Position numbers and translations under genes: made by a program. The notes under the pieces were generated by a model that saw nothing but the letters and a program-made list of their open reading frames with translations, did not search any database and had not been told where the DNA came from. 64,000 nt of DNA, taken from NCBI GenBank assembly GCA_025758065.1, contig CP107199.1, positions 3,383,501 to 3,447,500 of the forward strand, read 5' to 3'. How positions within the stretch are numbered: the stretch's first letter is position 1; each line of letters opens with the position of its first letter. The DNA is from Lachnospiraceae bacterium. GTDB lineage: Bacteria > Bacillota > Clostridia > Lachnospirales > Lachnospiraceae. Shown in pieces: positions 9,151 to 17,749 of the stretch.

Positions 9151-9210
9151 TACCTTTTATAAAAAAAATGTGAGAAAGATTGACTGTTTCATAACCAGTA
9201 GTTATGATAG

Positions 9211-10224
9211 TTATTCCTTATCCCAGATAAGACTGGTATTTTCCATACGCTTATCCCGCAGCATCAGCTCTGCCAGAGCATCCTTTGCGGACTTACCGTC
9301 AAATAAAACCTCGTTTACCTGTTCTACAATAGGCATGGTCACATGATATTTTTCTGCCAGTTTTAAAGCTGCCTTTGCAGAATAAACACCTTCCACTACC
9401 ATTTTCACTTCTTTCATGGCCTCATCCATGGTATAGCCTTTTCCAATGAGGATACCAGCCCTTCGGTTGCGGCTGTGCATACTTGCACAGGTGACGATCA
9501 GATCACCAATGCCGGTAAGTCCTGAAAAGGTCTCAGGCTTTCCGCCCATAACAGTTCCCAGGCGGGTGATCTCTGCAATGCCCCTGGTGATCAGCGCTGC
9601 CTTTGTATTATCCCCGCAGCCCAGACCATCTGCTGTACCAGCTGCCAGGGCGATAACATTTTTCAAGGCTCCGCCCAGCTCAATCCCTAGCATGTCCGGG
9701 CTTGTGTATACACGGAATACAGGACTCATAAACAGGCTTTGTACATATTCTGCTGCTGCCTTGCTGTGGGCACCTGTTACACAGGTAGTTGGAAGACCTC
9801 TGCTTACTTCTTCTGCATGGCTTGGTCCGGAAAGCACAGTTACCTCTGCCTGGGGAAGTTCTTCCTCGATCACTTCAGATAATGTTTTCAAAGTTGCTTC
9901 TTCAATTCCCTTTGCTACATTTGTAACGATCTGACCTGGTTTTAACCATGGTTTCATTTTCACTGCTGTCTGTCTCACGTAGACAGATGGCACTGACATG
10001 ACTAACAGATCCTTATCCTTCATAGCCGCCTCTAAATCACCGGTGATCTCAATTTCTTCCGGTATTGGCGTATCCCCTAAGTTTGGATGCTTCCTGTTTA
10101 CTGATAAACTTTCTACCTCCGCAGGAATCGCTGACCAAAGCTGCACCTTATGTCCATTTCCATTTAAAAGGATTGCCAGTGCTGTTCCCCATGTTCCTGA
10201 TCCGATTACTCCAACTGATGCCAT
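9211..10224 (-). CDS. gpsA: Glycerol-3-phosphate dehydrogenase [NAD(P)+]
   Basis: Reduces dihydroxyacetone phosphate to sn-glycerol 3-phosphate, the backbone for phospholipids. The 337-residue protein has the N-terminal dinucleotide-binding motif GSGTWGTALA (residues 7-16), the NVAKGIE motif near 108, GPSHAEEV near 138, and the catalytic-lysine region ELGGALKNVIALAAG near 188. It sits 24 bases downstream of plsY, whose product uses glycerol 3-phosphate as acyl acceptor, so the two consecutive steps of phospholipid synthesis are encoded together. Confidence 0.96.
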   Translation of the reverse strand: MASVGVIGSGTWGTALAILLNGNGHKVQLWSAIPAEVESLSVNRKHPNLGDTPIPEEIEITGDLEAAMKDKDLLVMSVPSVYVRQTAVKMKPWLKPGQIVTNVAKGIEEATLKTLSEVIEEELPQAEVTVLSGPSHAEEVSRGLPTTCVTGAHSKAAAEYVQSLFMSPVFRVYTSPDMLGIELGGALKNVIALAAGTADGLGCGDNTKAALITRGIAEITRLGTVMGGKPETFSGLTGIGDLIVTCASMHSRNRRAGILIGKGYTMDEAMKEVKMVVEGVYSAKAALKLAEKYHVTMPIVEQVNEVLFDGKSAKDALAELMLRDKRMENTSLIWDKE

Positions 10225-10248
10225 TACCCCACCATCCTTTACGATTTT

Positions 10249-10890
10249 TTATGATTTTTTTGCGCCGACCTTGTTTTCATTTCCATGGATCAGGCGAATG
10301 ATATTGGCTCTGTGACGCCAGAATGCCATAGCTGCGATCACCGCTGTCATTGCACCATACTCTACAGAAGATACAGCGCTTAAATTGTATGCCCCGCATT
10401 TTCCCATGTAGACATTCCATGCAAGAAGGATCACGGAAACTACCAGAGAGCCCAGGGAAACATAGCGGGTCACAGCCACGATCAGTATAAATACCGCCAG
10501 ACATAAAACAGTCAGTCTCCAGTCAATAGAAAAGATAATTCCGGCTGTTGCCGCAATTCCCTTTCCGCCTTTAAAATGAAGATAGAAAGGATAATTATGT
10601 CCCAAGATCGCTCCCAGACCAATATACAGCATATATACATATGCATAGTCCGGCTGATTTTTAAAGATACAGCGAACTGCCATACAAGGGATCACTGTTT
10701 TTAAGAAATCCCCTGCAAAAACTGTAAGACCTGCCTTCTTTCCCATTACACGCAGCGCATTGGTACTGCCGGAATTTCCGCTTCCGTATTTGCGGATATC
10801 AATTCCATGTACCCTTCCATAAATATAACCGGTCTGGAAGATACCAAACAGGTATCCCACTGCTAAACATACAAGACGTTCCATTTTCAT
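10249..10890 (-). CDS. plsY: Acyl-phosphate:glycerol-3-phosphate acyltransferase PlsY
   Basis: Integral membrane enzyme that moves an acyl group from acyl phosphate to glycerol 3-phosphate, giving lysophosphatidic acid. At 213 residues it has about five membrane segments and the three PlsY motifs: GSGNSGSTNALR (about 36-47), HNYPFYLHFKGGKGIAAT (about 98-115), and a later region with HRANIIRLIHGNE. The order der, plsY, gpsA is a widely kept Firmicutes arrangement. The 196 bases separating it from der hold no recognised signal. Confidence 0.95.
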   Translation of the reverse strand: MKMERLVCLAVGYLFGIFQTGYIYGRVHGIDIRKYGSGNSGSTNALRVMGKKAGLTVFAGDFLKTVIPCMAVRCIFKNQPDYAYVYMLYIGLGAILGHNYPFYLHFKGGKGIAATAGIIFSIDWRLTVLCLAVFILIVAVTRYVSLGSLVVSVILLAWNVYMGKCGAYNLSAVSSVEYGAMTAVIAAMAFWRHRANIIRLIHGNENKVGAKKS

Positions 10891-11086
10891 ACCCCTTATG
10901 TAATTTTATAGCACTTTCTTTTTTTTGTCTTTTTACACAGCATTTACGCTTTCCAGCATGGGCGTTTGTCCGTGTTCTGCGTACATTTGCTTTTTTCACA
11001 ATATAACGCAATTCAGGGACTGTTGCGCCAGCTGTTTATTAAGCTGTGTGCAGCAGGCCCTGCTGATCTACATTGTTTATTTAAAA

Positions 11087-12415
11087 CTATTTATCCTTAT
11101 CTTTCCGCTCACGTATAAGGAATTTTAAAGATGTTCCCCTGAAACCAAATGCATTCCGGATCTGATTCTCCAAATATCTGGTATAAGAGAAATGCATCAG
11201 CTCCTTATCGTTTACAAAAACTACGAATGTAGGCGGTTTTACTGCTACCTGCGTTACATAGTAGATCTTTAAGCGCTTTCCTTTATCAGACGGCGGCTGC
11301 TGCATGGCAACTGCCTCGGAAACGATCTCATTTAATACGCCGGTAGCCACACGCATATTCTGGTTCTGGCGCACTGCATCTACCAACTCAAACAGTTTCG
11401 GAAGTCTCTGGCCTGTTTCTGCTGAGATAAAAATATACTCTGCATAAGGCATAAAAGAAAGGGTTTCTTTTAACTTGTTTGTATACTGGTAAATGGTCTT
11501 ATCATTCTTTTCAATGGCATCCCACTTGTTTACAGCAACGATGATGCCCTTTCCACGTTCGTGGGCGATACCTGCGATCTTTGCGTCCTGCTCTGTGATG
11601 CCTTCTTTTGCATCAATCACAATAATGACTACATCAGCACGTTCTACTGCCGTTACCGTACGGATGATGCTGTAGCGTTCCAGATCTTCTTTAATCTTAT
11701 TCTTACGGCGGAGTCCTGCTGTATCAATAAATACATAAGGAACACCGTTGTGGACGATCTCCGTATCTACTGCGTCTCTAGTGGTTCCTGCAATATTGGA
11801 AACGATCACACGGTTTTCACCTAACAGCTTATTAATGAGAGAAGATTTTCCTACATTAGGCTTTCCTACTACTGCGATCCTTGGGCGGTCATCTTCCTCT
11901 TCTTCCATCTGGGATGCGTCAAAATGTGCTACTACCGCATCTAACAGATCACCGATCCCTAAACGTGAAGCACCTGATACAGGGATCGGATCCCCGATTC
12001 CCAGATTATAGAACTCATAAACATCATTTCCGAATTTTGCAAGGCTGTCTACCTTATTCACTGCCAGAATAACCGGTTTATGGGACTTACGCAGCATATC
12101 TGCCACCTTAGAGTCAGCATCTACCAACCCCTGACGTACGTCTACAATAAATACAATCACATCTGCGGTAGCAATAGCGATCTCAGCCTGTTCTCTCATC
12201 TGTGAAAGAATGATGTCGCTGCTGTCCGGCTCAATACCACCTGTATCGATCAGTGTAAAATTCATATTCAGCCAGGTACAGTCTGCATAAATCCTGTCTC
12301 TGGTAACACCAGGTGTATCTTTTACAATGGAAATAGTGTCCCCTGCAATTACATTAAACAGGGTAGATTTTCCAACGTTTGGCCTTCCTACAATGGCCAC
12401 GACTGGTTTACTCAA
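11087..12415 (-). CDS. der: Ribosome biogenesis GTPase Der (EngA)
   Basis: Double-GTPase needed for late maturation of the 50S ribosomal subunit. The 442-residue protein has two complete G domains, with P-loops GRPNVGKST (residues 9-17) and GKPNVGKSS (about 184-192), G3 motifs DTGG and DTAG, G4 motifs NKVD and NKWD, followed by the C-terminal KH-like domain that ends in a basic tail (LKFLIRERKDKDK). Length and layout are standard. It lies 73 bases after a small cysteine protein gene in the same direction. Confidence 0.97.
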   Translation of the reverse strand: MSKPVVAIVGRPNVGKSTLFNVIAGDTISIVKDTPGVTRDRIYADCTWLNMNFTLIDTGGIEPDSSDIILSQMREQAEIAIATADVIVFIVDVRQGLVDADSKVADMLRKSHKPVILAVNKVDSLAKFGNDVYEFYNLGIGDPIPVSGASRLGIGDLLDAVVAHFDASQMEEEEDDRPRIAVVGKPNVGKSSLINKLLGENRVIVSNIAGTTRDAVDTEIVHNGVPYVFIDTAGLRRKNKIKEDLERYSIIRTVTAVERADVVIIVIDAKEGITEQDAKIAGIAHERGKGIIVAVNKWDAIEKNDKTIYQYTNKLKETLSFMPYAEYIFISAETGQRLPKLFELVDAVRQNQNMRVATGVLNEIVSEAVAMQQPPSDKGKRLKIYYVTQVAVKPPTFVVFVNDKELMHFSYTRYLENQIRNAFGFRGTSLKFLIRERKDKDK

Positions 12416-12487
12416 TTGTTTTCCTCCTTACTTTCACCATGTACTATGGAAATCTGTTTCCCATGATTTTGCGGGAAGATATCACCA

Positions 12488-12691
12488 CTATATCTGTTTG
12501 CGCACGATCTTGTACTCGTCATCTGACTGATAATAAGGACAAGCTCTCACATCTCCCTTTAAAAAGCGCACCATATCATCCTCATCTAAATCTACTTCGC
12601 AGACATAGTATTCATTTTCTTCATCATATACATAGTTTCCGCAGCATTCACAGCTGCCAACGGTTTTTTTATCTTTTTTGCTCTGTTTCAT
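12488..12691 (-). CDS. Small cysteine-containing protein (DUF6472-like)
   Basis: A 67-residue protein starting at MKQSKKDKK. It has CECCGNYVY and later a spaced cysteine pair (YVCEVDLDEDD, then ACPYY), which could bind one metal ion, and it is strongly acidic in the middle. Its start overlaps the last 23 bases of the preceding DUF512 gene; an in-frame start three codons further upstream is also possible. I recall such proteins being conserved in this position in Lachnospiraceae under DUF6472. The function is unknown. Confidence 0.7.
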   Translation of the reverse strand: MKQSKKDKKTVGSCECCGNYVYDEENEYYVCEVDLDEDDMVRFLKGDVRACPYYQSDDEYKIVRKQI

Positions 12692-14111
12692 CGTCCTCAT
12701 CTTCCCATATCTCATCCAGCTCATAGCCTTCATAACCATATTCTTCTCCCGGAAGTCCTTCTTCCATTGGTTCCGGTTCCGGCTCTGAGGACGGTTCGAG
12801 AATAGCATGGACAAAATCTTGCCCGTCTGATTTTACTATACGTATCTTAACTTGTAAAGCCTTTTCTACATCTTCTGCAGTTAAGTCATCTAAGAATACT
12901 GTCTCCCCGCTCCGGAACATATTAATAGGAAGAAGGAGATATTCCCCCAGTTCCTTATCCTTCAGCTGGGCGATCAGATCTTTTGCTGTGATCAGTCCGG
13001 AAACAGTAATACTCTCACCAAAGAAATCATTGCGGATGGGATAAATGTTAATGGTCCTGTTTGGAAATTTTTTCCGGATCCAGTCCGCATATTTTTCCAT
13101 ATAAGGATACGGAAGGCGGCCAGTTGCAATGGATACCAGTCCCGGCTCGTCATTTTCTTCCACCTGCTCTAATGCATCAGCCACCTCACTAGCCATAAGC
13201 CGCAGCATACCTACGCCATTTTCCAGCTGTATATAGCCATCATAACGTTCTTCTTCCGGAAGTTCTCTTTCTGCCAGAATATAAAACTCGTCACTTGCGT
13301 GGATAAAATGGATTCCATGTTCTGCGAAGATTTTTTTCTGCCAGCCTTCGATCATATCAATGGTAGCGCAGGCATCTTCTTTTGTAAAAGGCTGCAGTGG
13401 GTATAAACCATCTCTATATTTAGAAAGTCCTACAGGTACTACCGAAACACTTTGCATAACAGGTGCATATTTGGAAAGATCACCAATAGAACGCTCTAAT
13501 TCTGCTCCGTCATTTACTCCCTTGCAAAGAACAATCTGTCCGTTCATGGGAGTTTCCGCCTCATATAAACGGTCAATAAGTTTCAGTGCCTTTCCTGCAA
13601 ACCGGTTGTGCAGCATCATACAACGCAGCTGTGGATTGGTGGTCTGTACAGAAATGTTAATAGGTGCCAGTTTAAAGCGGATGATACGCTCTATGTCCTT
13701 TTCTTTTAAGTTGGTCAGTGTAACATAATTTCCCTGAAGGAAAGATAACCGGGTATCATCATCTTTAAAATAAAGAGTCTCTCTCATTCCCGGAGGCATC
13801 TGGTCAATAAAGCAGAAAATACATTTGTTGCTGCAGGAACGGTAATCACTCATCAGACCGTTTTCAAAAGTCAGTCCCAGATCCTCATAATCATTTTCTA
13901 TATCCAGTTCCCATTCTTCCCCATTGGCTTTTCGCACCACCATGGTCATAGACGGGCTGTTTACATAATATTCATAGTCAAAAATATCTTCAACAGGATT
14001 TCCATTGATGGTAAGGACTCTGTCTCCCGGTTCCAGCTCCAGTTCCTCGCCAATGGAACCTGGATCTACTTTCGAAATAGGATGTCCTTCCAGTTTTTTA
14101 TTCATATTCAT
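12669..14111 (-). CDS. DUF512 radical-SAM protein with N-terminal PDZ domain
   Basis: An uncharacterised radical S-adenosylmethionine protein, widespread in Clostridia. The N terminus (about 8-70) is PDZ-like (ISKVDPGSIGEELELEPGD, LTINGNPVEDIFDYEYY). The radical-SAM region begins with the 4Fe-4S ligand motif CSNKCIFCF (about 92-100, CX3CX2C), followed by QMPPGMRETLYFKDDD. The DUF512 domain fills the second half, and the tail is very acidic (DEIWEDEDDETEQ). 480 residues is normal. It is immediately upstream of the small Cys protein and der. The substrate is not known. Confidence 0.9.
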   Translation of the reverse strand: MNMNKKLEGHPISKVDPGSIGEELELEPGDRVLTINGNPVEDIFDYEYYVNSPSMTMVVRKANGEEWELDIENDYEDLGLTFENGLMSDYRSCSNKCIFCFIDQMPPGMRETLYFKDDDTRLSFLQGNYVTLTNLKEKDIERIIRFKLAPINISVQTTNPQLRCMMLHNRFAGKALKLIDRLYEAETPMNGQIVLCKGVNDGAELERSIGDLSKYAPVMQSVSVVPVGLSKYRDGLYPLQPFTKEDACATIDMIEGWQKKIFAEHGIHFIHASDEFYILAERELPEEERYDGYIQLENGVGMLRLMASEVADALEQVEENDEPGLVSIATGRLPYPYMEKYADWIRKKFPNRTINIYPIRNDFFGESITVSGLITAKDLIAQLKDKELGEYLLLPINMFRSGETVFLDDLTAEDVEKALQVKIRIVKSDGQDFVHAILEPSSEPEPEPMEEGLPGEEYGYEGYELDEIWEDEDDETEQKR

Positions 14112-14129
14112 ATAACCTCTGTGTTGTTC

Positions 14130-14191
14130 ATTAATGGCCCAGGAAAAACAAATGTCTGCATCGCATCCCCTTGTTTTTCCCTGCGCTCATT
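14130..14191. repeat. Hairpin repeat related to the 2.5-kb repeat
   Basis: The sequence attaatggcccaggaaaaac and the downstream ttgtttttccctgcgctcat form a long imperfect hairpin. It closely resembles the hairpin at 2586-2647 (taatggtccaagaaaaacaa and its partner), so both belong to one dispersed repeat family. Here it lies just upstream of the DUF512 gene. Confidence 0.65.
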
Positions 14192-14221
14192 GTACCAATT
14201 TTAAAGAACTTTGTAAACTAA

Positions 14222-14258
14222 ATGCCGCAAAATAGTTTTCAATGCTATTTTGCGGCAT
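14222..14258 (-). terminator. Terminator downstream of prs
   Basis: A perfect 14-base stem (ATGCCGCAAAATAG and its complement) around a 9-base loop, followed on the minus strand by TTTAGTTTAC. It lies downstream of prs, whose transcription runs toward it. The surrounding 14112-14500 interval contains only repeats and this hairpin, no gene. Confidence 0.75.
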
Positions 14259-14266
14259 GATCTTTG

Positions 14267-14431
14267 CTAGTACATCGTTTTCGAAATAACTATACCACTC
14301 ACTTGTCTGCGAATCTGATTGCACAGGTCTAAAAGCCTCAGCGTAGCCCGCTACGCCTACGTTTTTAGACCTGCACCCTCAAATCCGCATCCTACGTGAT
14401 TAGTACAGTTATTTACGAAACGATGTACTAG
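14267..14431. repeat. 165-bp fold-back (MITE-like) element
   Basis: The two ends are inverted copies of ctagtacatcgttttcgaaa / its near complement (right end tttacgaaacgatgtactag). The interior is also palindromic: caggtctaaaagcctcagcg on the left pairs with the complement of tacgtttttagacctg on the right, meeting at GTAGCCCGCTAC. The whole unit could fold into one long hairpin. A single arm recurs at 37596-37625. No coding sequence is inside, so this looks like a small non-autonomous repeat. Confidence 0.75.
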
Positions 14432-14439
14432 TTATATAT

Positions 14440-14500
14440 ACTCACGACCCACGTGCTATGGCGCTCCACTGCCTGCTATCGCAGGCGGGTCGCCCGTTGA
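14440..14500. repeat. Short repeat unit shared with the 2.5-kb repeat
   Basis: The stretch actcacgacc ... gcgctccactgcctgctatcgcaggcg matches the unit at 2527-2575 (actcacgaat ... gcgctctactgcctgctttcgcaggcg) with few differences. It abuts the prs stop codon and contains the stem CCTGC-TATC-GCAGG. Confidence 0.65.
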
Positions 14501-15688
14501 TTAAATTTCTCCATTGTGGCGTCTCTGTACCAGCTTCTGTATCTTGTCTGTTGGAGACAGGGATGCACTGATGGAACGGTCATGGTTTAAGGAGTTAATG
14601 ATAGCTGCAGTGTACTTACTCATATCTGCTTCCAGATACCACTTGCGGTCGAAAAGCTCTTTTGGACGATAATTTAAGTTAGTAGTGATCACATAGTCCA
14701 GATATCCCTTTTCATAGTATTCATCAAACTTTTCAAGGCCATTGGTAAACAGGCCAAAAGTACAGCATACAATTGCCTTTGCTGCTTTTCTTTCCTTTAA
14801 TTCCTTACAGGTGTCTAACATGCTCTCGCCGGAAGAGATCATATCATCAATAATAAGAACTGTCTTTCCTTCTACAGAAGATCCCAGGAATTCATGGGCA
14901 ACGATCGGATTGCGTCCGTTTACTACCTTAGAATAATCACGGCGCTTATAGAACATACCCATATCAACGCCTAAGTTATTTGCCAGATATACAGCACGAT
15001 TCATAGCACCTTCATCCGGGCTGATGACCATCAGGTGATCTTTATCGATCTGGGTTGTCTTATCATGAGTGAATAATGCCTTAACAAACTGATAGGTTGG
15101 CATAAAATTATCAAATCCGTACAGAGGGATGGCATTCTGCACTCTTGGATCATGGGCATCAAAGGTAATAATGTTCTCAACGCCCATTGCGATCAATTCT
15201 TCTAATGCCATAGCGCAGTCTAAGGATTCACGTTTGCTTCTTTTGTGCTGACGGCTTTCATATAAGAAAGGCATAACTACATTTACACGATGTGCAGTTG
15301 CCACGCAGGAACCGATAACACGCTTCATATCCTGAAAATGGTCATCTGGTGACATGTGATTGGTGTAGCCGCAAACAGTGTAAGGAATGCTGTAATTCAT
15401 TACATCTGCCATTACAAAAATGTCCGTACCTCTGACAGACTCATTGATCACTGCCTTTGCCTCGCCGGTACCAAATCTTGGGCACTCAAGATCAAGCAGG
15501 TAAGAATCTACATCATATCCACGATAATGCAGGTCTGCCTTGCGGCGCTTTAATTCCTCCATATCGTTGCGGCGGAACTGAACGATGTGAGAATCTACCT
15601 TAGACGCAAAATCCTTGCAGCTTTCCAGTGCAGCCAGCTTTAAAGGTGCTACCGGAAGAGAGTCGTTGAATACAAAATTATTAGCCAT
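14501..15688 (-). CDS. prs: Ribose-phosphate pyrophosphokinase
   Basis: Makes phosphoribosyl pyrophosphate from ribose 5-phosphate and ATP for purine, pyrimidine, histidine, tryptophan and NAD synthesis. At 395 residues it is the longer form common in Clostridia, not the 315-residue classical type. The ATP-binding segment MPFLYESRQHKRSKRESLDC is near residue 139, and the PRPP-binding loop is written VLIIDDMISSGESML (about 273-287). A conventional promoter and a good AAAGGAG ribosome site precede it. It forms a single-gene unit ended by the stem at 14222-14258. Confidence 0.9.
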   Translation of the reverse strand: MANNFVFNDSLPVAPLKLAALESCKDFASKVDSHIVQFRRNDMEELKRRKADLHYRGYDVDSYLLDLECPRFGTGEAKAVINESVRGTDIFVMADVMNYSIPYTVCGYTNHMSPDDHFQDMKRVIGSCVATAHRVNVVMPFLYESRQHKRSKRESLDCAMALEELIAMGVENIITFDAHDPRVQNAIPLYGFDNFMPTYQFVKALFTHDKTTQIDKDHLMVISPDEGAMNRAVYLANNLGVDMGMFYKRRDYSKVVNGRNPIVAHEFLGSSVEGKTVLIIDDMISSGESMLDTCKELKERKAAKAIVCCTFGLFTNGLEKFDEYYEKGYLDYVITTNLNYRPKELFDRKWYLEADMSKYTAAIINSLNHDRSISASLSPTDKIQKLVQRRHNGEI

Positions 15689-15732
15689 GAAAGCATACTC
15701 CTTTGTCCTATAATGGTCCTTTATCTTATTGT

Positions 15733-15761
15733 TTTATACCATTTTCCATGATAAGGGTCAA
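15733..15761 (-). promoter_or_regulatory. Sigma-A promoter of prs
   Basis: The minus strand reads TTGACC, 17 bases, TATAAA, ending about 45 bases before the prs ATG. Ten of twelve hexamer positions match consensus and the spacing is ideal. Confidence 0.8.
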
Positions 15762-15851
15762 GTATTCCGTAACATTTCCTGAAAAAATACAATGTTTTCC
15801 CAGAATTTTTCTGTTCCTGGTTTTATGAAAAGATCCTGGGAGGACATTACG

Positions 15852-16703
15852 TTATCTCAGCCCCAGAAATGCCCCCATATTGCCTCTTTCATTTCCCACT
15901 TTTCGGTGAGAAAAAAGATATTCGTGGTTGCACATGGTACAGATATTGGTAGTATGGATATTTTCCGGCTTTACCCCGGCTTCCATGAAAATGATCTCAT
16001 TGGCACGCCACAGGTCTAGCTGGTACTTGTCCGGACGTTTTCCCAGAGCAATGATCTCATTATGCCACTCCGGTTTGAAGCTTTCCATAAACGCCTCTGC
16101 CACTTCTTCTCCCACTTCAAAACAATCCTTACAGATACTTGGGCCAATACAGGTGATCAGATCTTTTGGATCTGTTCCAAAGGCTTTTTTCATGGCATTT
16201 ATGGTACATTGTCCCATTCTGTTTACAGTGCCGCGCCAACCGGAGTGAGAAAGACCAATCGCTTTATGTTTCAGATCCAGAAAATATAGAGGTACACAAT
16301 CAGCATAAAAGGTTGCCAGAGTAAGCCCCGCTACATTGGTGATCAGTCCGTCCACATCTGTGTAATCCCTTCCCCTTACTACTCCCTTTCCGGCATCTTC
16401 CTCTGTTACAAGCCGCACATTAGTAGTATGAGTCTGCTGGGATGCCACCATCCGGTCTCTGTCAACTCCTAATGCCGCTGCCATACGGGTGTAGTTTTCC
16501 AGCACATCAGCCGGATCATCTCCCTTGTTCCAGGCAAAATTCATAGTAGCGTATTTTTCCCTGCTTGCACCTCCTAAACGGGTAGAGAAACCGTTTAACA
16601 CAAGTCCAGTCTCTTCCAGTACAGAAAAAGAAAGATAGGGAACTCCATTTTTTTCTCTGTTCATAAATATCTTATTTTCATTTTTATAGTTCCATGGGAT
16701 CAT
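15852..16703 (-). CDS. pgeF: Peptidoglycan editing factor / purine nucleoside phosphorylase (DUF152, PgeF)
   Basis: A copper/zinc-type YfiH-family protein. Members remove wrongly incorporated L-Ser from muropeptide precursors or act as purine nucleoside phosphorylases. The metal-binding His-Cys-His set is visible in QQTHTTNV (about 94-101), FYADCVPLYF (about 137-146) and LSHSGWRGTVNR (about 155-166); a late CTMCNHEYLFSHRK motif closes the domain. The 283-residue length is normal. It is followed by a gap of 162 bases and then prs. Which reaction dominates in vivo cannot be told. Confidence 0.9.
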   Translation of the reverse strand: MIPWNYKNENKIFMNREKNGVPYLSFSVLEETGLVLNGFSTRLGGASREKYATMNFAWNKGDDPADVLENYTRMAAALGVDRDRMVASQQTHTTNVRLVTEEDAGKGVVRGRDYTDVDGLITNVAGLTLATFYADCVPLYFLDLKHKAIGLSHSGWRGTVNRMGQCTINAMKKAFGTDPKDLITCIGPSICKDCFEVGEEVAEAFMESFKPEWHNEIIALGKRPDKYQLDLWRANEIIFMEAGVKPENIHTTNICTMCNHEYLFSHRKVGNERGNMGAFLGLR

Positions 16704-16741
16704 CTGTCTGCCTCTTTTCTATGTAAATGTGTTCCTGGGAT

Positions 16742-17083
16742 CTAAAAAGCATTTCGTATCAGCTGTATGCTGTCACCGGTTATGCCCACCACATCAAAAC
16801 GGCAGGGCGTATTTTCCGGATAACCGTACCGGCACAGGTAAAACAGGGCTGTACGCCGTATTTTCTCCTGCTTGCGAAAATCCACTGCCTCAAAAGGCGA
16901 ACCGCAGGATACATCTGACCGGTATTTCACCTCTGTAAATACCAGTTCTTTTCCTTCCCTGCACACCAGGTCGATCTCTCCCTGTCTGCAGCGGAAATTT
17001 TTCTCCAAAATGCGAAAGCCCTGCTTTTGCAAAAAAGCAGCCGCTGCTTCTTCGTAACGGCTGCCAATTTCTCTTTTATTCAT
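16742..17083 (-). CDS. YraN family endonuclease-like protein (UPF0102)
   Basis: A small protein of the restriction-endonuclease fold, 113 residues from ATG at 17083; a TTG one codon upstream is less likely. Family motifs are present: RYEEAAAAFLQKQGFRIL (about 9-26), the putative catalytic EIDLVCREG, VFTEVKYR and the SPFEAVDFRKQEKI motif. It follows rnhB by 18 bases, and an rnhB-yraN pair is common in bacteria. A role in DNA processing is suspected for the family but unproven. Confidence 0.88.
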   Translation of the reverse strand: MNKREIGSRYEEAAAAFLQKQGFRILEKNFRCRQGEIDLVCREGKELVFTEVKYRSDVSCGSPFEAVDFRKQEKIRRTALFYLCRYGYPENTPCRFDVVGITGDSIQLIRNAF

Positions 17084-17101
17084 CAAATCCTATATATTCC
17101 C

Positions 17102-17749
17102 CTATACCTCAACAAAATGACCAATAAAGCTTCTTCTGTGGATAGGACATGGCCCAAGCTCCTTCAACGCTTCAATATGCGCCTTTGTGCCATACCCTTT
17201 ATGCTTCCCAAAGCCATATCCGGGATAGATCTCATCATATTCCGCCATCATATGATCCCTGGTGACTTTTGCCAGAATGCTGGCTGCTGCAATAGATACA
17301 CTTTTAGCATCGCCTTTTACAATAGGGATCTGGGGGATCTCAACCCCTGGAATCGTCACTGCATCATTTAATAAAAGTCCAGGCTCCACTCCAAGACCTT
17401 TTATTGCCTCTCTCATAGCCTCGTAAGTAGCCTGCAGGATATTGATCTCATCGATCCGCTGTGGTGTAGCAATACCTACACTCCAGGCAAGTGCTTTTTC
17501 CTTAATTTCTAAAAACAGTTCTTCCCTGCGCTTTTCAGAAAGCTTTTTGGAATCATTCAAATATAAGATCCGGCAGTCTTTTGGAAGGATAACAGCACCT
17601 GCTGCCACCGGGCCTGCTAAAGGTCCTCTTCCAGCCTCGTCAATGCCGCATATCAGTTCATACCGGGCATTCTCTTTTTCGTAGGCTTTCATCTCTTCTA
17701 AACGGAGCAGTTCTTTTTCCAGTTTTTCACCTTTTAACTCTCTGGCCAT
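17102..17749 (-). CDS. rnhB: Ribonuclease HII
   Basis: Cleaves RNA-DNA hybrids and single ribonucleotides embedded in DNA. The 215-residue protein shows CGIDEAGRGPLAGPV (about 34-48, first catalytic Asp-Glu), YLNDSKKLSEKRRE (about 68-81), and KGDAKSVSIAAASILAKVTR with the later catalytic Asp in TRDHMM. It begins directly after the rbgA stop with no intergenic base. The N-terminal 30 residues are a charged helix found in many Firmicutes RNase HII proteins. Confidence 0.95.
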   Translation of the reverse strand: MARELKGEKLEKELLRLEEMKAYEKENARYELICGIDEAGRGPLAGPVAAGAVILPKDCRILYLNDSKKLSEKRREELFLEIKEKALAWSVGIATPQRIDEINILQATYEAMREAIKGLGVEPGLLLNDAVTIPGVEIPQIPIVKGDAKSVSIAAASILAKVTRDHMMAEYDEIYPGYGFGKHKGYGTKAHIEALKELGPCPIHRRSFIGHFVEV

